Shown piece by piece: positions 40,865-49,489 of a stretch of DNA of 64,000 nucleotides. The DNA comes from Streptomyces cinerochromogenes (GTDB taxonomy: Bacteria; Actinomycetota; Actinomycetes; Streptomycetales; Streptomycetaceae), in NCBI RefSeq assembly GCF_014648635.1, contig NZ_BMRM01000001.1, forward strand, positions 62,001 to 126,000, in the 5' to 3' direction. The translations under genes and the position numbers were made by a program. The first letter of the stretch is position 1; each line of letters begins with the position of its first letter. Below the pieces are notes generated by a model that was not told the origin of the DNA, did not search any database, and was given only the letters and a program-made list of their open reading frames with translations.

Positions 40865-41454
40865 CCCTTGGTCAGCTGGGAGGTGGAGGGCACCTGGTCC
40901 TTGACCGGGGCGCCGGCGCTCTGCCCCGCGTCCTTGACGTCGCCGATGACGTCGTTGAAGGAACTCGCCGCGCCCTCGTCGCCCTTGCGGAGCCTGGACG
41001 GGAGGTTCTTCAGGGCGTCGATGCCGGAGCTGAGCGGGGCGAGGGCCTTGGAGAGGAGCGGGTCGCCCTGGGCGTTGCGCTGGGCCGCCTTGAGCCGGTT
41101 GTAGGCGAAGGCTCCGGCGAGGCCGGCCTTGACCAGGGCCAGCTTGCGGCCCTTGGCGCCCTTCTTGAAGGTGCCGGCCTTCCAGGGCTTCACGATCCAC
41201 TGGTAGACCGCGCCGGCGGCGAGGCCCGCGTTCGCCACGAAGCGTGTCTTGGCGAACTTCTGGCGTTCCGCGGACGTGGTCGGGCTGGGCGTGCCGACGG
41301 TCGGACTGGGGGTGTCGGCGGCGGGCTGGGCCTCAACCGCCGCGGTGTCCTTCGTCCTGCTCGCACTGTTCTCGTTGCCGCAGGCGGTGGCACCGGCCAC
41401 CAGCGCACAGCACAGGGTGAGCGCCACGAAGAGGCGCCGTATCGGTACGGGCAC
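40861..41454 (-). CDS. Putative secreted lipoprotein
   Basis: A 197-aa protein. The signal sequence RRLFVALTLCCALVAGATAC carries a lipobox-like end before Cys25, followed by a Thr/Pro/Ser spacer. A mostly helical basic domain follows (FVANAGLAAGAVYQWIVKPW; GLAGAFAYNRLKAAQRN). It would be anchored outside the membrane. GTG 41,454 has GGAGGA five bases upstream. I do not recognise the family. Confidence 0.82.
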   Translation of the reverse strand: MPVPIRRLFVALTLCCALVAGATACGNENSASRTKDTAAVEAQPAADTPSPTVGTPSPTTSAERQKFAKTRFVANAGLAAGAVYQWIVKPWKAGTFKKGAKGRKLALVKAGLAGAFAYNRLKAAQRNAQGDPLLSKALAPLSSGIDALKNLPSRLRKGDEGAASSFNDVIGDVKDAGQSAGAPVKDQVPSTSQLTKG

Positions 41455-41547
41455 GAGGTCCTCCGGACATGTCCTCCCCGAGCGGTCTGCTTCCTCCGGC
41501 AGCCTCACCCGAGCCGACCGGATCCGCCACTCGGGGGACACCGTCCG

Positions 41548-41645
41548 GGTCCCGTACGGGTCGTGTCCCCGGTCCCCCACGGGGCGTCTCTCGGGGGTGC
41601 CGTACGGGGCGTCTCTCGGGGTGCCGTACGGGGCGTCTCCGGGGG
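41548..41645. repeat. Degenerate 25-bp tandem repeat upstream of a membrane-protein gene
   Basis: About four copies of a unit like GTGCCGTACGGGGCGTCTCT (period about 24-26 bp) lie between the lipoprotein start and the small membrane protein start. The two central copies are almost identical. The rest of 41,463-41,699 shows no gene. Confidence 0.8.
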
Positions 41646-41699
41646 GTGTCAGGGCCGTATCGGGGGTTTCACCGCACCCCGCCCGGCAATCCGGAAGGT

Positions 41700-41993
41700 A
41701 TGTCCCCTCGATATCGCAACGGTGCGAATCAGGCCGGTACGGTGATCGCGGTCGTCGCCGACGTCATGGCGCTGATCCTCGGCCTGTGGATCCTGATGTA
41801 CCTGCTGGACGCCAACCGGGCCAACAGCCTGGTGCAGTTCGTCCACGACGCGGCCTCCTGGCTGGCCGGCTGGTCCCACGACCTCTTCACGTTCGACGAG
41901 GCCTGGGCCCGGGTCGTCGCCGGATACGGCCTCGCCGCCGTCGTCTACCTCTTCGTCGGCCACGCCATAGCCAACCGGATGCACCGGCACTGA
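41700..41993 (+). CDS. Small membrane protein (97 aa)
   Basis: ATG 41,700 follows GGAAGG. The protein has two transmembrane helices: GTVIAVVADVMALILGLWIL (about 12-35) and AGYGLAAVVYLFVGHAIANR (about 72-92). An amphipathic middle region (SLVQFVHDAASWLAGWSHDL) lies between. Strong GC3 bias and a good RBS support it. Longer in-frame extension through the tandem repeats is rejected. The function is unknown. Confidence 0.8.
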   Translation: MSPRYRNGANQAGTVIAVVADVMALILGLWILMYLLDANRANSLVQFVHDAASWLAGWSHDLFTFDEAWARVVAGYGLAAVVYLFVGHAIANRMHRH

Positions 41994-42003
41994 GCGGCGC
42001 GGA

Positions 42004-43074
42004 TCAGTCGCAGCAGTCCGGGTCCAGGCCCGTCGGCAGGTGTTCGCCGCCGAAGACCGCGCACGTGGCCTCGTGGCCGCCCAGCGCGGCCACGGCCAGG
42101 AGGAGGGAACCCGCCGTCCAGGTGGTCAGCTCGCGGGGCCAGACGGCGTCGTCGTCGAAGACGTAGCCCGTCCAGTACAGGCCGCTGTCCGGGTCCCGCA
42201 GGTGCTGGATGGACTGGAGGATCTCCAGGGCCCGGTCGGACTCGCCCACCGCCCACAGGGCGAGCGCGAGTTCGCTGGACTCGCCGCCGGTCACCCACGG
42301 GTTGGGCACCACGCAGCGCACGCCCAGGCCGGGGACGACGAAGCGGTCCCAGGACTCCTCGATGCGGGCCTTGGCCTCCACGCCCGTCAGCGCTCCGCCG
42401 AGGACCGGGTAGTACCAGTCCATCGAGTAGCGGTCCTTGTCCAGGAAGCGCTCGGGGTGACGGCGGATCGCGTGGCGCAGCGCCCCGGCCGCCAACTCCC
42501 AGTCGGGTTGCGGCTCCTCCCGCTGGTCGGCGATGGCGAGCGCGCAGCGCAGGGCGTGGTGGACGGAGGAGCTGCCGGTGAGCAGGGCGTCCGCCGTCGG
42601 CGTGCCGTCGTCCTCGCGGCGCCAGCCGATCTGCCCGCCGGGCTGCTGGAGCCGCAGCACCCACTCGACGGCCGCGTAGACGGTCGGCCACATCCGGTCC
42701 AGGAACGTGTCGTCGCCCGTGGACAGGTAGTGGTGCCAGACGCCTACGGCTATGTAGGCGACGAAGTTGGACTCGCGGGACCGGTCGGTGACGTCGTCGT
42801 GGGCGCCGTCGGCGTAGGCGGCGTACCAGGAGCCGTCCTCGTTCTGGTGCCGGGCGAGCCAGCCGTAGGCCCGCTCGGCGGCCTCGTGCTCACCGGCCGC
42901 GTCCAGGGCCATGGCGGCCTCGGTGTGGTCCCACGGGTCGAGGTGGTGCCCGCGGAACCACGGGATCGCCCCGTCCTCCCGCTGCACGGCGAGGATGCCG
43001 GCGACGGTCGCGGCGGCCTGCTCGGCGGTGAGGACCCCGGGCAGGACCAGGTGTTCTGTCCGGGGAGTGGTCAC
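42004..43074 (-). CDS. Alpha/alpha-toroid protein (prenyltransferase/squalene-cyclase-like repeats)
   Basis: A 356-aa protein. Repeats of the six-hairpin toroid are seen: ILAVQREDGAIPWFRG, WLARHQNEDGSWYAAYADG and WVLRLQQPGGQIGWRREDDG, each with the QxxDGxW-type signature. No DXDD cyclase motif is seen, so it may bind or process a glycan or lipid rather than cyclise a terpene. GTG 43,074 overlaps the methyltransferase stop (GTGA). It is the last gene of a three-gene operon GT4 - methyltransferase - toroid, whose upstream region holds a KstR-type box. Confidence 0.82.
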   Translation of the reverse strand: MTTPRTEHLVLPGVLTAEQAAATVAGILAVQREDGAIPWFRGHHLDPWDHTEAAMALDAAGEHEAAERAYGWLARHQNEDGSWYAAYADGAHDDVTDRSRESNFVAYIAVGVWHHYLSTGDDTFLDRMWPTVYAAVEWVLRLQQPGGQIGWRREDDGTPTADALLTGSSSVHHALRCALAIADQREEPQPDWELAAGALRHAIRRHPERFLDKDRYSMDWYYPVLGGALTGVEAKARIEESWDRFVVPGLGVRCVVPNPWVTGGESSELALALWAVGESDRALEILQSIQHLRDPDSGLYWTGYVFDDDAVWPRELTTWTAGSLLLAVAALGGHEATCAVFGGEHLPTGLDPDCCD

Positions 43075-43835
43075 CGGCCGCCCGCCTCGGAGGTCTCGGC
43101 ACCGGTCTCGGCGAGGCGCGGCAGGTGCGGCTTGGTCGCGTAGACCACGAAGCTCTTGCCGATCAGCGGGTTCAGCGCCTGCTCGGCCACCCGGGTGGCG
43201 AGCGGCTTCTTCATGATGTCCCAGACCAGCAGCTTGTGGTACGCCCGCACCGGCAGCGCCTTGTCGTTGTCGACGCCGAACGCGCACTTCAGCCACCAGT
43301 ACGGCGAGTGCAGGGCGTGCGCGTGGTGGGTGCCGTACGGCTTCAGGCCCGCCTCGCGGACCTTCGCGACCAGCTCGTCCGCCTTGTAGATGCGGATGTG
43401 GCCGCCCTCGACCTCGTGGTAGGCGTCGGACAGCGCCCAGCAGATCTTCTCCGGGCCGTAGCGCGGCACGGTGATCGCGATGCGCCCGCCGGGCCTGAGG
43501 ACGCGCACCATCTCCGCGAGCACACCCTTGTCGTCGGGGATGTGCTCCATCACCTCGGAGATGATGACGACGTCGAAGGACTCGTCGGGGAAGGGCAGGG
43601 CGAGGGCGTCGCCCTCCATCGCCGTGGCGGTGGCGCCCTCCGGTGCCTCGCCGGCCTCTTTCATCGCCGCGAACCACTTGGCGACCTCGCGGATCTCCTC
43701 GCCGTTCTGGTCCAGGGCCACGACCTGGGCGCCGCGCCGGTAGCACTCGAAGGCGTGCCGGCCGGCTCCGCAGCCGAGGTCCAGGACGCGGTCGCCCGGT
43801 GCGAGCGGGAACCGGGAGAAGTCGACGGTCAGCAC
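43071..43835 (-). CDS. Class I SAM-dependent methyltransferase
   Basis: A 254-aa protein with motif I RVLDLGCGAGRHAFE (about residues 16-30), acidic VVALDQNG and post-motif FDVVIISEVMEHIPD and LRPGGRIAITVP. It belongs to the UbiE/COQ5-like Methyltransf_11 group. GTG 43,835 overlaps the end of the glycosyltransferase gene by 7 bp. The substrate is presumably an intermediate of the glycosyltransferase pathway. Confidence 0.9.
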   Translation of the reverse strand: MLTVDFSRFPLAPGDRVLDLGCGAGRHAFECYRRGAQVVALDQNGEEIREVAKWFAAMKEAGEAPEGATATAMEGDALALPFPDESFDVVIISEVMEHIPDDKGVLAEMVRVLRPGGRIAITVPRYGPEKICWALSDAYHEVEGGHIRIYKADELVAKVREAGLKPYGTHHAHALHSPYWWLKCAFGVDNDKALPVRAYHKLLVWDIMKKPLATRVAEQALNPLIGKSFVVYATKPHLPRLAETGAETSEAGGR

Positions 43836-45253
43836 GTGGCCCTGCTTTCGGAGGAGACGCCTGCAACACTTGCCGCAGCCGCGGAGCGGCCGGGGGTCGG
43901 GGCCGCGGAGCGGCTGTCGCCCGCCGCGGAGCGGGCGTCGCGGCGGGGGCCCGCGGAGCGGGCGACGGCCTCGCGGTAGTGGGCCACGGTGCCCTCGGCG
44001 GCGCGGGCCCAGGTGAACTTCTCCAGCACCCGCTCCCGGCCCGCCGCCCCGAGCCGCGCCCGCAGCTCACGGTCCCCCAGCAGCCGGCCGAGCCCGGCGG
44101 CCAGCGCTCCCGCGTCGCCGGGCGGTACGGCCAGGCAGGTCTCGCCGTCACGGCCCGCGACCTCCGGGATGGCGCCGCCGGTGGTGGCGACCAGCGGGGT
44201 GCCGGTGGCCATGGCCTCGGCGGCGGGCAGCGAGAAGCCCTCGTACAGGGAGGGCACGCAGGCCACCTGGGCGGAGCGGATCAGGTCGACCAGTTCGGCG
44301 TCGGAGATGCCCTTGACGAACTCGACGGCGCCTTCGAGGCCGTACCGCTCGATCGCCTGCGCGACCGGGCCCTCCTGCGGGCGCTTGCCGACGACGACGA
44401 GGTGCGCGGCCGGGTGCTCGGTGCGCACCTTCGCGAGCGCCTCCACGAGGAACACCAGCCCCTTCAGCGGCACGTCGGCGCTGGAGGTGGTGACGATCCG
44501 GCCCGGCACCTCCGGCACGGCCGGATTCGGCGCGAACAGGTCGGTGTCGGCGCCGATGTGGACGACGTGGACGCGGTCGCCGCGGACGCCGAGGTGGTCC
44601 ACGATCTCCTGGCGGGAGCTGCCGGAGACGGTGAGGACCGAGGGCAGTCGGCGGGCGACGCGCTTCTGCATGCGGGTGAAGGCGTACCAGCGGCGCACCG
44701 AGTAGCGGCGCTGCCAGGTGTCGGCGGCGTCCAGCTCCAGCTGCCGGTCCACGGTGATCGGGTGGTGGATCGTGGTGACCAGGGGCGCACCGATGTCGCC
44801 CAGCAGGCCGTAGCCGAGGGTCTGGTTGTCGTGGACGACGTCGAACTCGCCGCGCCGGGCGCGCAGGTGGTGGCGGGCGCGCAGCGAGAACGTCAGCGGC
44901 TCGGGGAAGCCGCCGGTCCACATGGTGGCCACTTCCAGGGCGTCGATCCAGTCCCGGTACTCCTCCCGCTTCGGGGTGCGGAAGGGGTCGGGCTGGCGGT
45001 AGAGGTCGAGGCTGGGCAGCTCGGTGAGGGTGAGGCGCGGGTAGCCCTCGTCGAGGACGGGGTACGGCTGCGAGCCGATCACCTCGACGCGGTGGCCGAG
45101 GCGGGCCAGCTCGCGCGAGAGGTGCCGCACATAGACACCCTGGCCCCCGCAGAACGGGTTCCCTTTATAGGTGAGGAGCGCGATGTCGAGCGGTCGCATC
45201 CCGTCGGCAGCGGGTTCCTGGCCGGCACCCGCTTCCCGGGCCTCAGCGGTCAC
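43829..45253 (-). CDS. GT4-family glycosyltransferase
   Basis: A 474-aa GT-B enzyme. The N-terminal acceptor half starts IALLTYKGNPFCGGQGVYVR. The C-terminal nucleotide-sugar half has SSADVPLKGLVFLVEALAK, VPSLYEGFSLPAAEAMATG with the ExnE motif, and GETCLAVPPGDAGAL. The last 50 residues are an Arg/Ser/Ala-rich low-complexity tail. GTG 45,253 is the start. It is the first gene of the operon with the methyltransferase and toroid protein. The gap to the tetR gene holds a perfect KstR-type box. Confidence 0.9.
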   Translation of the reverse strand: MTAEAREAGAGQEPAADGMRPLDIALLTYKGNPFCGGQGVYVRHLSRELARLGHRVEVIGSQPYPVLDEGYPRLTLTELPSLDLYRQPDPFRTPKREEYRDWIDALEVATMWTGGFPEPLTFSLRARHHLRARRGEFDVVHDNQTLGYGLLGDIGAPLVTTIHHPITVDRQLELDAADTWQRRYSVRRWYAFTRMQKRVARRLPSVLTVSGSSRQEIVDHLGVRGDRVHVVHIGADTDLFAPNPAVPEVPGRIVTTSSADVPLKGLVFLVEALAKVRTEHPAAHLVVVGKRPQEGPVAQAIERYGLEGAVEFVKGISDAELVDLIRSAQVACVPSLYEGFSLPAAEAMATGTPLVATTGGAIPEVAGRDGETCLAVPPGDAGALAAGLGRLLGDRELRARLGAAGRERVLEKFTWARAAEGTVAHYREAVARSAGPRRDARSAAGDSRSAAPTPGRSAAAASVAGVSSESRATC

Positions 45254-45307
45254 TCCGTGCCCCCTTCTGCCTGCACTGTCCCGCGAGACTACGACGGGAC
45301 GCTAATC

Positions 45308-45321
45308 TAGAACAAGTTTCA
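45308..45321. promoter_or_regulatory. KstR-type operator between GT4 operon and tetR
   Basis: TAGAACAAGTTTCA matches all fixed bases of TNNAACNNGTTNNA. It lies 55 bp upstream of the glycosyltransferase start and 153 bp upstream of the TetR start, so it can serve autoregulation and the divergent operon. Confidence 0.7.
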
Positions 45322-45473
45322 GACTTGATCGTTCAAGAGCCTCTGAATCTACCGGCAGGTAGGGGCGCTGTGAGCAGTGGATCAGGTGATTCGCGCCACG
45401 GCGCACGGCCCTGCCGGGCCGTCCGATCACGAGCCCTACAGACCCCCTCACCGACTGTCACGGAACGGGACCC

Positions 45474-46094
45474 ATGCCTGCGGAAGCCAGCACCTCGCGT
45501 CCGGCCTCTCCCTCTCTCACCGAGCGGCAGGAGGCCCGTCGGCGCAGGATCCTGCACGCCAGCGCCCAGCTGGCCAGCCGGGGCGGGTTCGACGCGGTGC
45601 AGATGCGCGAGGTCGCCGAGTCCTCCCAGGTGGCGCTGGGCACGCTGTACCGCTACTTCCCGTCCAAGGTGCATCTGCTGGTCGCCACGATGCAGGACCA
45701 GCTGGAGCACATGCACGGCACCCTGCGCAAGAAGCCGCCCACGGGCGACACGGCGGCCGAGCGCGTCGCCGAGACCCTGATGCGCGCGTTCCGGGCCCTG
45801 CAGCGCGAGCCGCACCTGGCCGACGCGATGGTCCGCGCGCTCACCTTCGCCGACCGCAGCGTCTCCCCGGAGGTCGACCAGGTCTCCCGCCAGACCACCG
45901 CGATCATCCTGGACGCGATGGGCCTGGCGGACCCCACCGCCGAGCAGCTCTCCGCGGTCCGGGTCATCGAGCACACCTGGCACTCGGCGCTGGTCACCTG
46001 GCTGTCGGGGCGCGCCTCGATCGCCCAGGTGAAGATAGACATCGAGACGGTGTGCCGCCTGATCGACCTCACGACCCCCGGCCCCCGCCGCTGA
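45474..46094 (+). CDS. TetR-family regulator, KstR-like
   Basis: A 206-aa protein with N-terminal HTH RRRRILHASAQLASRGGFDA, then VQMREVAESSQVALGTLYRY and FPSKVHLLVATMQDQ. The GTLYRYFPSKVHLL stretch is characteristic of KstR, the repressor of sterol catabolism in mycobacteria and rhodococci. KstR releases DNA when it binds a steroid-CoA thioester. KstR-type boxes upstream of this gene and of MaoC-ADH-SDR, ALDH, CYP125-like and FadA5-like genes support the same role. ATG 45,474 is used; the RBS is weak. Confidence 0.85.
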   Translation: MPAEASTSRPASPSLTERQEARRRRILHASAQLASRGGFDAVQMREVAESSQVALGTLYRYFPSKVHLLVATMQDQLEHMHGTLRKKPPTGDTAAERVAETLMRAFRALQREPHLADAMVRALTFADRSVSPEVDQVSRQTTAIILDAMGLADPTAEQLSAVRVIEHTWHSALVTWLSGRASIAQVKIDIETVCRLIDLTTPGPRR

Positions 46095-46170
46095 TCCCCC
46101 GCCGCCGATCCCCGCCGCCGGTGCCGCGGCGCCCGGACACAGCGCGAAGAGGGCAGAAGAAGACCTACGA

Positions 46171-46285
46171 GACGGGTTCCCTTCGCCGGCATGGTCCGGA
46201 TCAGGTGATGGGGGTCGCCGTCCGGCCTGACTGCTGCCTTCCGGCCTCTCAGCCCTACCGTCGCTGTCGGCCCGGGCGGATGCCT
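46171..46285 (-). ncRNA. TPP riboswitch (THI element), no recognisable gene downstream
   Basis: The minus strand carries both conserved TPP halves. GGGCTGAGAG is at 46,255-46,246 and ACCTGATCCGGACCATGCCG then GCGAAGGGAACCCG at 46,206-46,172, joined by a GC-rich P3 arm. The 5' limit is approximate. The next gene on this strand is 0.9 kb away (glycosyltransferase at 45,253), and the convergent tetR gene lies opposite. No thi gene is present in the window. The rest of 46,095-46,494 has no gene I can support. Confidence 0.85.
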
Positions 46286-46494
46286 GTGCGTCTCGCCCAA
46301 GTCGGCTACTCCGGTGGGACTCCCTCACTCGCCTCGTAGGCTGATACCAGCATAGAACGGATGACGCCTGACGGAACCGTTCAATTCACACCATTTGCCA
46401 ACAACACGAACGGCTCACCTCCGGCCGACGCCTCCGACCGACGCCCGCGCCTGCGCCTGCGCCTGCGACCAGCGGCAGCCGGCGCTCCCCGCGC

Positions 46495-47571
46495 TCAGGC
46501 GCCGACCGCCTTGCGGGTGCCGTACTTCGTGCCGACGTAGACGACCTTCTTGAACAGCAGGGCGGTGCGTCCCTTGATGTGGCGGTCGCGGAGCGTGTCG
46601 TCGCTCTGGGTGAACTGGGCCACCGCGTCCTTGCCGCCGAGGCTGACGCACCGGGCCACATAGCGCACCGCGTACGGCTCCGGCGCGCGGCCCTCGGCGA
46701 GCCGGGCCATGGCCTCGACTGCGGCACCGGCCTGCGGGGCGGCGGTCTGGCAGCCGAACCGGGTGCCGGGTACGCCCGCGCAGTCGCCGATGGCGAAGAC
46801 CCTCGGGTCGCTGACGCTGCGCAGGAACTCGTCCACGACGACCCGGCCGCCCGCGTCGACCTGGAGGCCGCTGCGCTCCGCGAGCGGGGGCACGCCCGCG
46901 ACGATCGCCCACAGGGTCAGGTCGGACCCGATCTCCCGCCCCGACCGCAGCCGCAGCAGACCGCCGAACCCCCCGTCCTCCGCGACGACTTCCTCCACCC
47001 CGTCGTCCACGACGTCCACCCCGAGCCGGTGCAGCGCGGCGAGGGCCCGCTGCCGCGCCCGGCCGGACAGGCAGTCGGCGACCGCCGCCCCGACGAGCCG
47101 CACCCGCAGACCGGGCCTGGCCTCGGCCACCTCGGTCGCCGTCTCGATGCCGGTGGCCCCGCCCCCGACCACGGTGACGGTGCTCCCCGCCGGAAGCGCG
47201 GCGAGCGCGGCCCGCGCCTGCTCCGCACCCTCCCAGGTGCCCACCGGAACGGTGCCCGGCAGCGGCCGCACCGTGCTGCCCACGGCGAGGAAGAGGTAGT
47301 CGAACCCGATGCTCTCCCCGTCGGCGAGGGTGACGACACCGTCGCCGATCTTCTCCACGGTCCCGGTCCGCGACGCGATGCCGGCCCCCAGCATCGAGGT
47401 GAGCGGCGTGGCCGCCACAGCGGTCCCGGCGACCTGCTGGTGCAACCGGATCCGCTCCACGAACTCGGGCCGCTCGTTGACCACGGTGACCTCGGCACCC
47501 TTCACCCGCTTGGCCACCCGGTTCGCCGCGAACGTCCCCGCGTAACCGGCACCCACCACCACGACCTTCAT
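46495..47571 (-). CDS. FAD-dependent pyridine nucleotide-disulfide-type oxidoreductase
   Basis: A 358-aa protein. FAD binding is at MKVVVVGAGYAGTFAANRVA and NAD(P) binding at TVTVVGGGATGIETATEVAE (about residues 150-170). FAIGDCAGVPG gives the second FAD contact. It lacks a redox CxxxxC pair, so it is closer to NDH-2 or AIF-like NADH dehydrogenases or ferredoxin reductases. ATG 47,571 has AGGAGG upstream. It follows the ferredoxin gene by 122 bp on the same strand and could reduce that ferredoxin for the CYP125-like P450. Confidence 0.88.
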   Translation of the reverse strand: MKVVVVGAGYAGTFAANRVAKRVKGAEVTVVNERPEFVERIRLHQQVAGTAVAATPLTSMLGAGIASRTGTVEKIGDGVVTLADGESIGFDYLFLAVGSTVRPLPGTVPVGTWEGAEQARAALAALPAGSTVTVVGGGATGIETATEVAEARPGLRVRLVGAAVADCLSGRARQRALAALHRLGVDVVDDGVEEVVAEDGGFGGLLRLRSGREIGSDLTLWAIVAGVPPLAERSGLQVDAGGRVVVDEFLRSVSDPRVFAIGDCAGVPGTRFGCQTAAPQAGAAVEAMARLAEGRAPEPYAVRYVARCVSLGGKDAVAQFTQSDDTLRDRHIKGRTALLFKKVVYVGTKYGTRKAVGA

Positions 47572-47693
47572 CTCGGCCTCCTGTCGAAGCAACGTTTCGC
47601 ATCCGGGACGAGACAGGCACCGCGGGCCGTGACACGAGGCGTATGTGACCCCCGTCACACAGTGAAAGCAGGCGTGAGGAACGCCGTCCACCC

Positions 47694-47927
47694 CTACTCC
47701 TCCGGCGGAAACACCGCCTCCCCGCTCCCCGGCAGAGTGATCACGATCGCCTCCACCGGGCAGCTCTCGGCCGCTTCCAGGATCTGTTCGCTCGCGTCGG
47801 TGTCCGGCTCGACGGGGTGGGACTGGCGGGCGGTGTCGAGGCGGAAGCCGGCCGGGGCGTGGTGCAGGCACTGGGCGGAGCCGATGCACACCGACCGGTC
47901 GACCTCGACGTGCCAGCGGTCGCCCAT
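47694..47927 (-). CDS. 3Fe-4S ferredoxin (P450-type)
   Basis: A 77-aa protein. Three cluster cysteines, Cys14, Cys20 and Cys56 (SVCIGSAQCL ... AAESCPVEAI), are spaced as in the single [3Fe-4S] ferredoxins that feed cytochromes P450. It starts 3 bp after the aldehyde dehydrogenase stop, so they are co-transcribed. An fdxD-type ferredoxin belongs to the KstR regulon in mycobacteria. The probable electron acceptor is the CYP125-like P450 at 61,018. Confidence 0.9.
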   Translation of the reverse strand: MGDRWHVEVDRSVCIGSAQCLHHAPAGFRLDTARQSHPVEPDTDASEQILEAAESCPVEAIVITLPGSGEAVFPPEE

Positions 47928-47930
47928 GGG

Positions 47931-49382
47931 TCACGCCCCCGCCGGAAGGTGGATCATCTTGTGCTCCAGGTACTCCCCGTACCCCTCCGGGCCGAACTCC
48001 CGGCCCAGGCCGGAGTTCTTGTAGCCGCCGAACGGGCCGAGCATGTCCAGGCTGAAGGTGTTGACGGAGTAGGTGCCGGTGCGGACCTGCCGGGCGATGT
48101 CGATGCCGTGCCGGGTGTCGGCCGTCCACACGCTGCCGGACAGGCCGTAGTCGGAGTCGTTGGCGATCTTCACGGCCTCGGACTCGTCGCCGTACGGGAT
48201 GAGGCAGACGACCGGGCCGAAGATCTCCTCGCGGGCGATGCGCATCGTGTTGTCGACGTCGCCGAAGAGAGTGGGTTCGACGTACCAGCCGCGGTCCAGC
48301 CCGGCCGGACGGCCGCCACCGGTGAGGATCTTGGCGCCCTCCTCCTGGCCGATGCGGATGTAGTCCAGGTTGCGCTGCTGCTGGCGGCGGGCGACCAGCG
48401 GACCGACCTGGGTCGCGGGGTCGAGCGGGTCGCCGACCCTGAGGGCGCCGGCCGCAGCCGTGAAGGCGTCCGCGAACTCGTCGTAGCGGGCGCGCGGCAG
48501 CAGGATGCGGGTCTGGGCGACGCAGGCCTGCCCGTTGTTCATCCAGGCCGCCGGCACGATGCCCGCCACGGCCGCCTGGACGTCCGCGTCCGGCAGCACC
48601 AGCGCCGCCGACTTGCCGCCGAGTTCCAGGGTGACCCGGGTGAGGTTGCGGGCGGCGACCTCCATCACGCGCTTGCCGGCCGCGACCGAGCCGGTGAAGG
48701 AGACCTTGTCGACGCCGGGGTGGCCGACCAGGTACTCACTGACCTCGCGGTCGGCGGGGAGGACGGACAGCACGCCCTCGGGGAGGCCGGCCTCGCGGGC
48801 GATCCCGGCGAGGAGGTAGGCGTCCAGCGGGGACTCGGGGGACGGCTTGAGGACGACCGTGCAGCCGGTCAGCAGCGCGGGCGCCAGTTTCGCGGCGGCG
48901 ACGAACTGCGGGACGTTCCAGGGGACGACCGCGGCGACCACGCCCACCGGTTCGCGCCGGACCAGGATCGGGCCCAGCACACCGTCCCTGCGCTCCTCGT
49001 AGGTGAAGTCGCGGGCGACCCGGATCGCCGCGTCCCACACCATCATCGCGCCGAGCGCCTGGGCGAGGACGCTCCAGGAGTACGGCGAGCCGTTCTCGGA
49101 CGAGATCACCCGGGCGATCTCCTCGTGCCGGGCGGCGATGCCGTCCTTGATGCGGGTGACGACCTCGATCCGCTCTTCCGGCGTGGCGCGCGGCCAGGGC
49201 CCTTCGTCGAAGGCACGGCGCGCGACGGCCACGGCCCGGTCGACGTCCGCCCGGGACGCGTGCGGCACCCGGCCGATGACCTCCTCGGTGTGCGGCGAGA
49301 CCACCTCGATGACGTCCCGGCCCAGCGGGTCGGTCAACTCGCCGCCGATGAACAGCTGTCCGTGTTCCACGAGCTCGGTCAT
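47931..49382 (-). CDS. NAD-dependent aldehyde dehydrogenase
   Basis: A 483-aa protein. Catalytic motifs are PWNVPQFVAAAKLAPAL, FTGSVAAGKRV, LELGGKSAALVLPDAD and the nucleophile Cys in NNGQACVAQTRI. It oxidises an aldehyde to the acid; as a KstR-linked gene it may act on the steroid side-chain aldehyde made by P450 and alcohol dehydrogenase. ATG 49,382 (MTELVEHGQLFIGG) has a GGGAGG upstream; an in-frame extension of 36 residues is rejected. It begins the ALDH-ferredoxin-FAD oxidoreductase run. Confidence 0.92.
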   Translation of the reverse strand: MTELVEHGQLFIGGELTDPLGRDVIEVVSPHTEEVIGRVPHASRADVDRAVAVARRAFDEGPWPRATPEERIEVVTRIKDGIAARHEEIARVISSENGSPYSWSVLAQALGAMMVWDAAIRVARDFTYEERRDGVLGPILVRREPVGVVAAVVPWNVPQFVAAAKLAPALLTGCTVVLKPSPESPLDAYLLAGIAREAGLPEGVLSVLPADREVSEYLVGHPGVDKVSFTGSVAAGKRVMEVAARNLTRVTLELGGKSAALVLPDADVQAAVAGIVPAAWMNNGQACVAQTRILLPRARYDEFADAFTAAAGALRVGDPLDPATQVGPLVARRQQQRNLDYIRIGQEEGAKILTGGGRPAGLDRGWYVEPTLFGDVDNTMRIAREEIFGPVVCLIPYGDESEAVKIANDSDYGLSGSVWTADTRHGIDIARQVRTGTYSVNTFSLDMLGPFGGYKNSGLGREFGPEGYGEYLEHKMIHLPAGA

Positions 49383-49462
49383 GACCGACTGCCTCCCACC
49401 GCACCGCACCGCACCCGCCGCTTCCGGCGGCCCGGCACTGGTTTCTGACGCTGTTTCAGAAC

Positions 49463-49476
49463 TGATACCAGTTCTA
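49463..49476. promoter_or_regulatory. KstR-type operator between ALDH and MBL-fold genes
   Basis: On the minus strand TAGAACTGGTATCA fits seven of eight fixed bases of TNNAACNNGTTNNA. It sits inside a larger perfect dyad AGAACTG-N4-CAGTTCT (49,458-49,475). It is placed 81 bp upstream of ALDH and 14 bp upstream of the divergent MBL gene, where it would overlap that gene's promoter. Confidence 0.65.
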
Positions 49477-49489
49477 GTTATAGTGGGCA

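Noticed and set aside
45333..46328. A minus-strand frame following the TPP riboswitch that might be its regulated gene
   Set aside because: It spans the riboswitch itself and is antisense to the well-supported TetR gene; it has no RBS after the aptamer and no domain.
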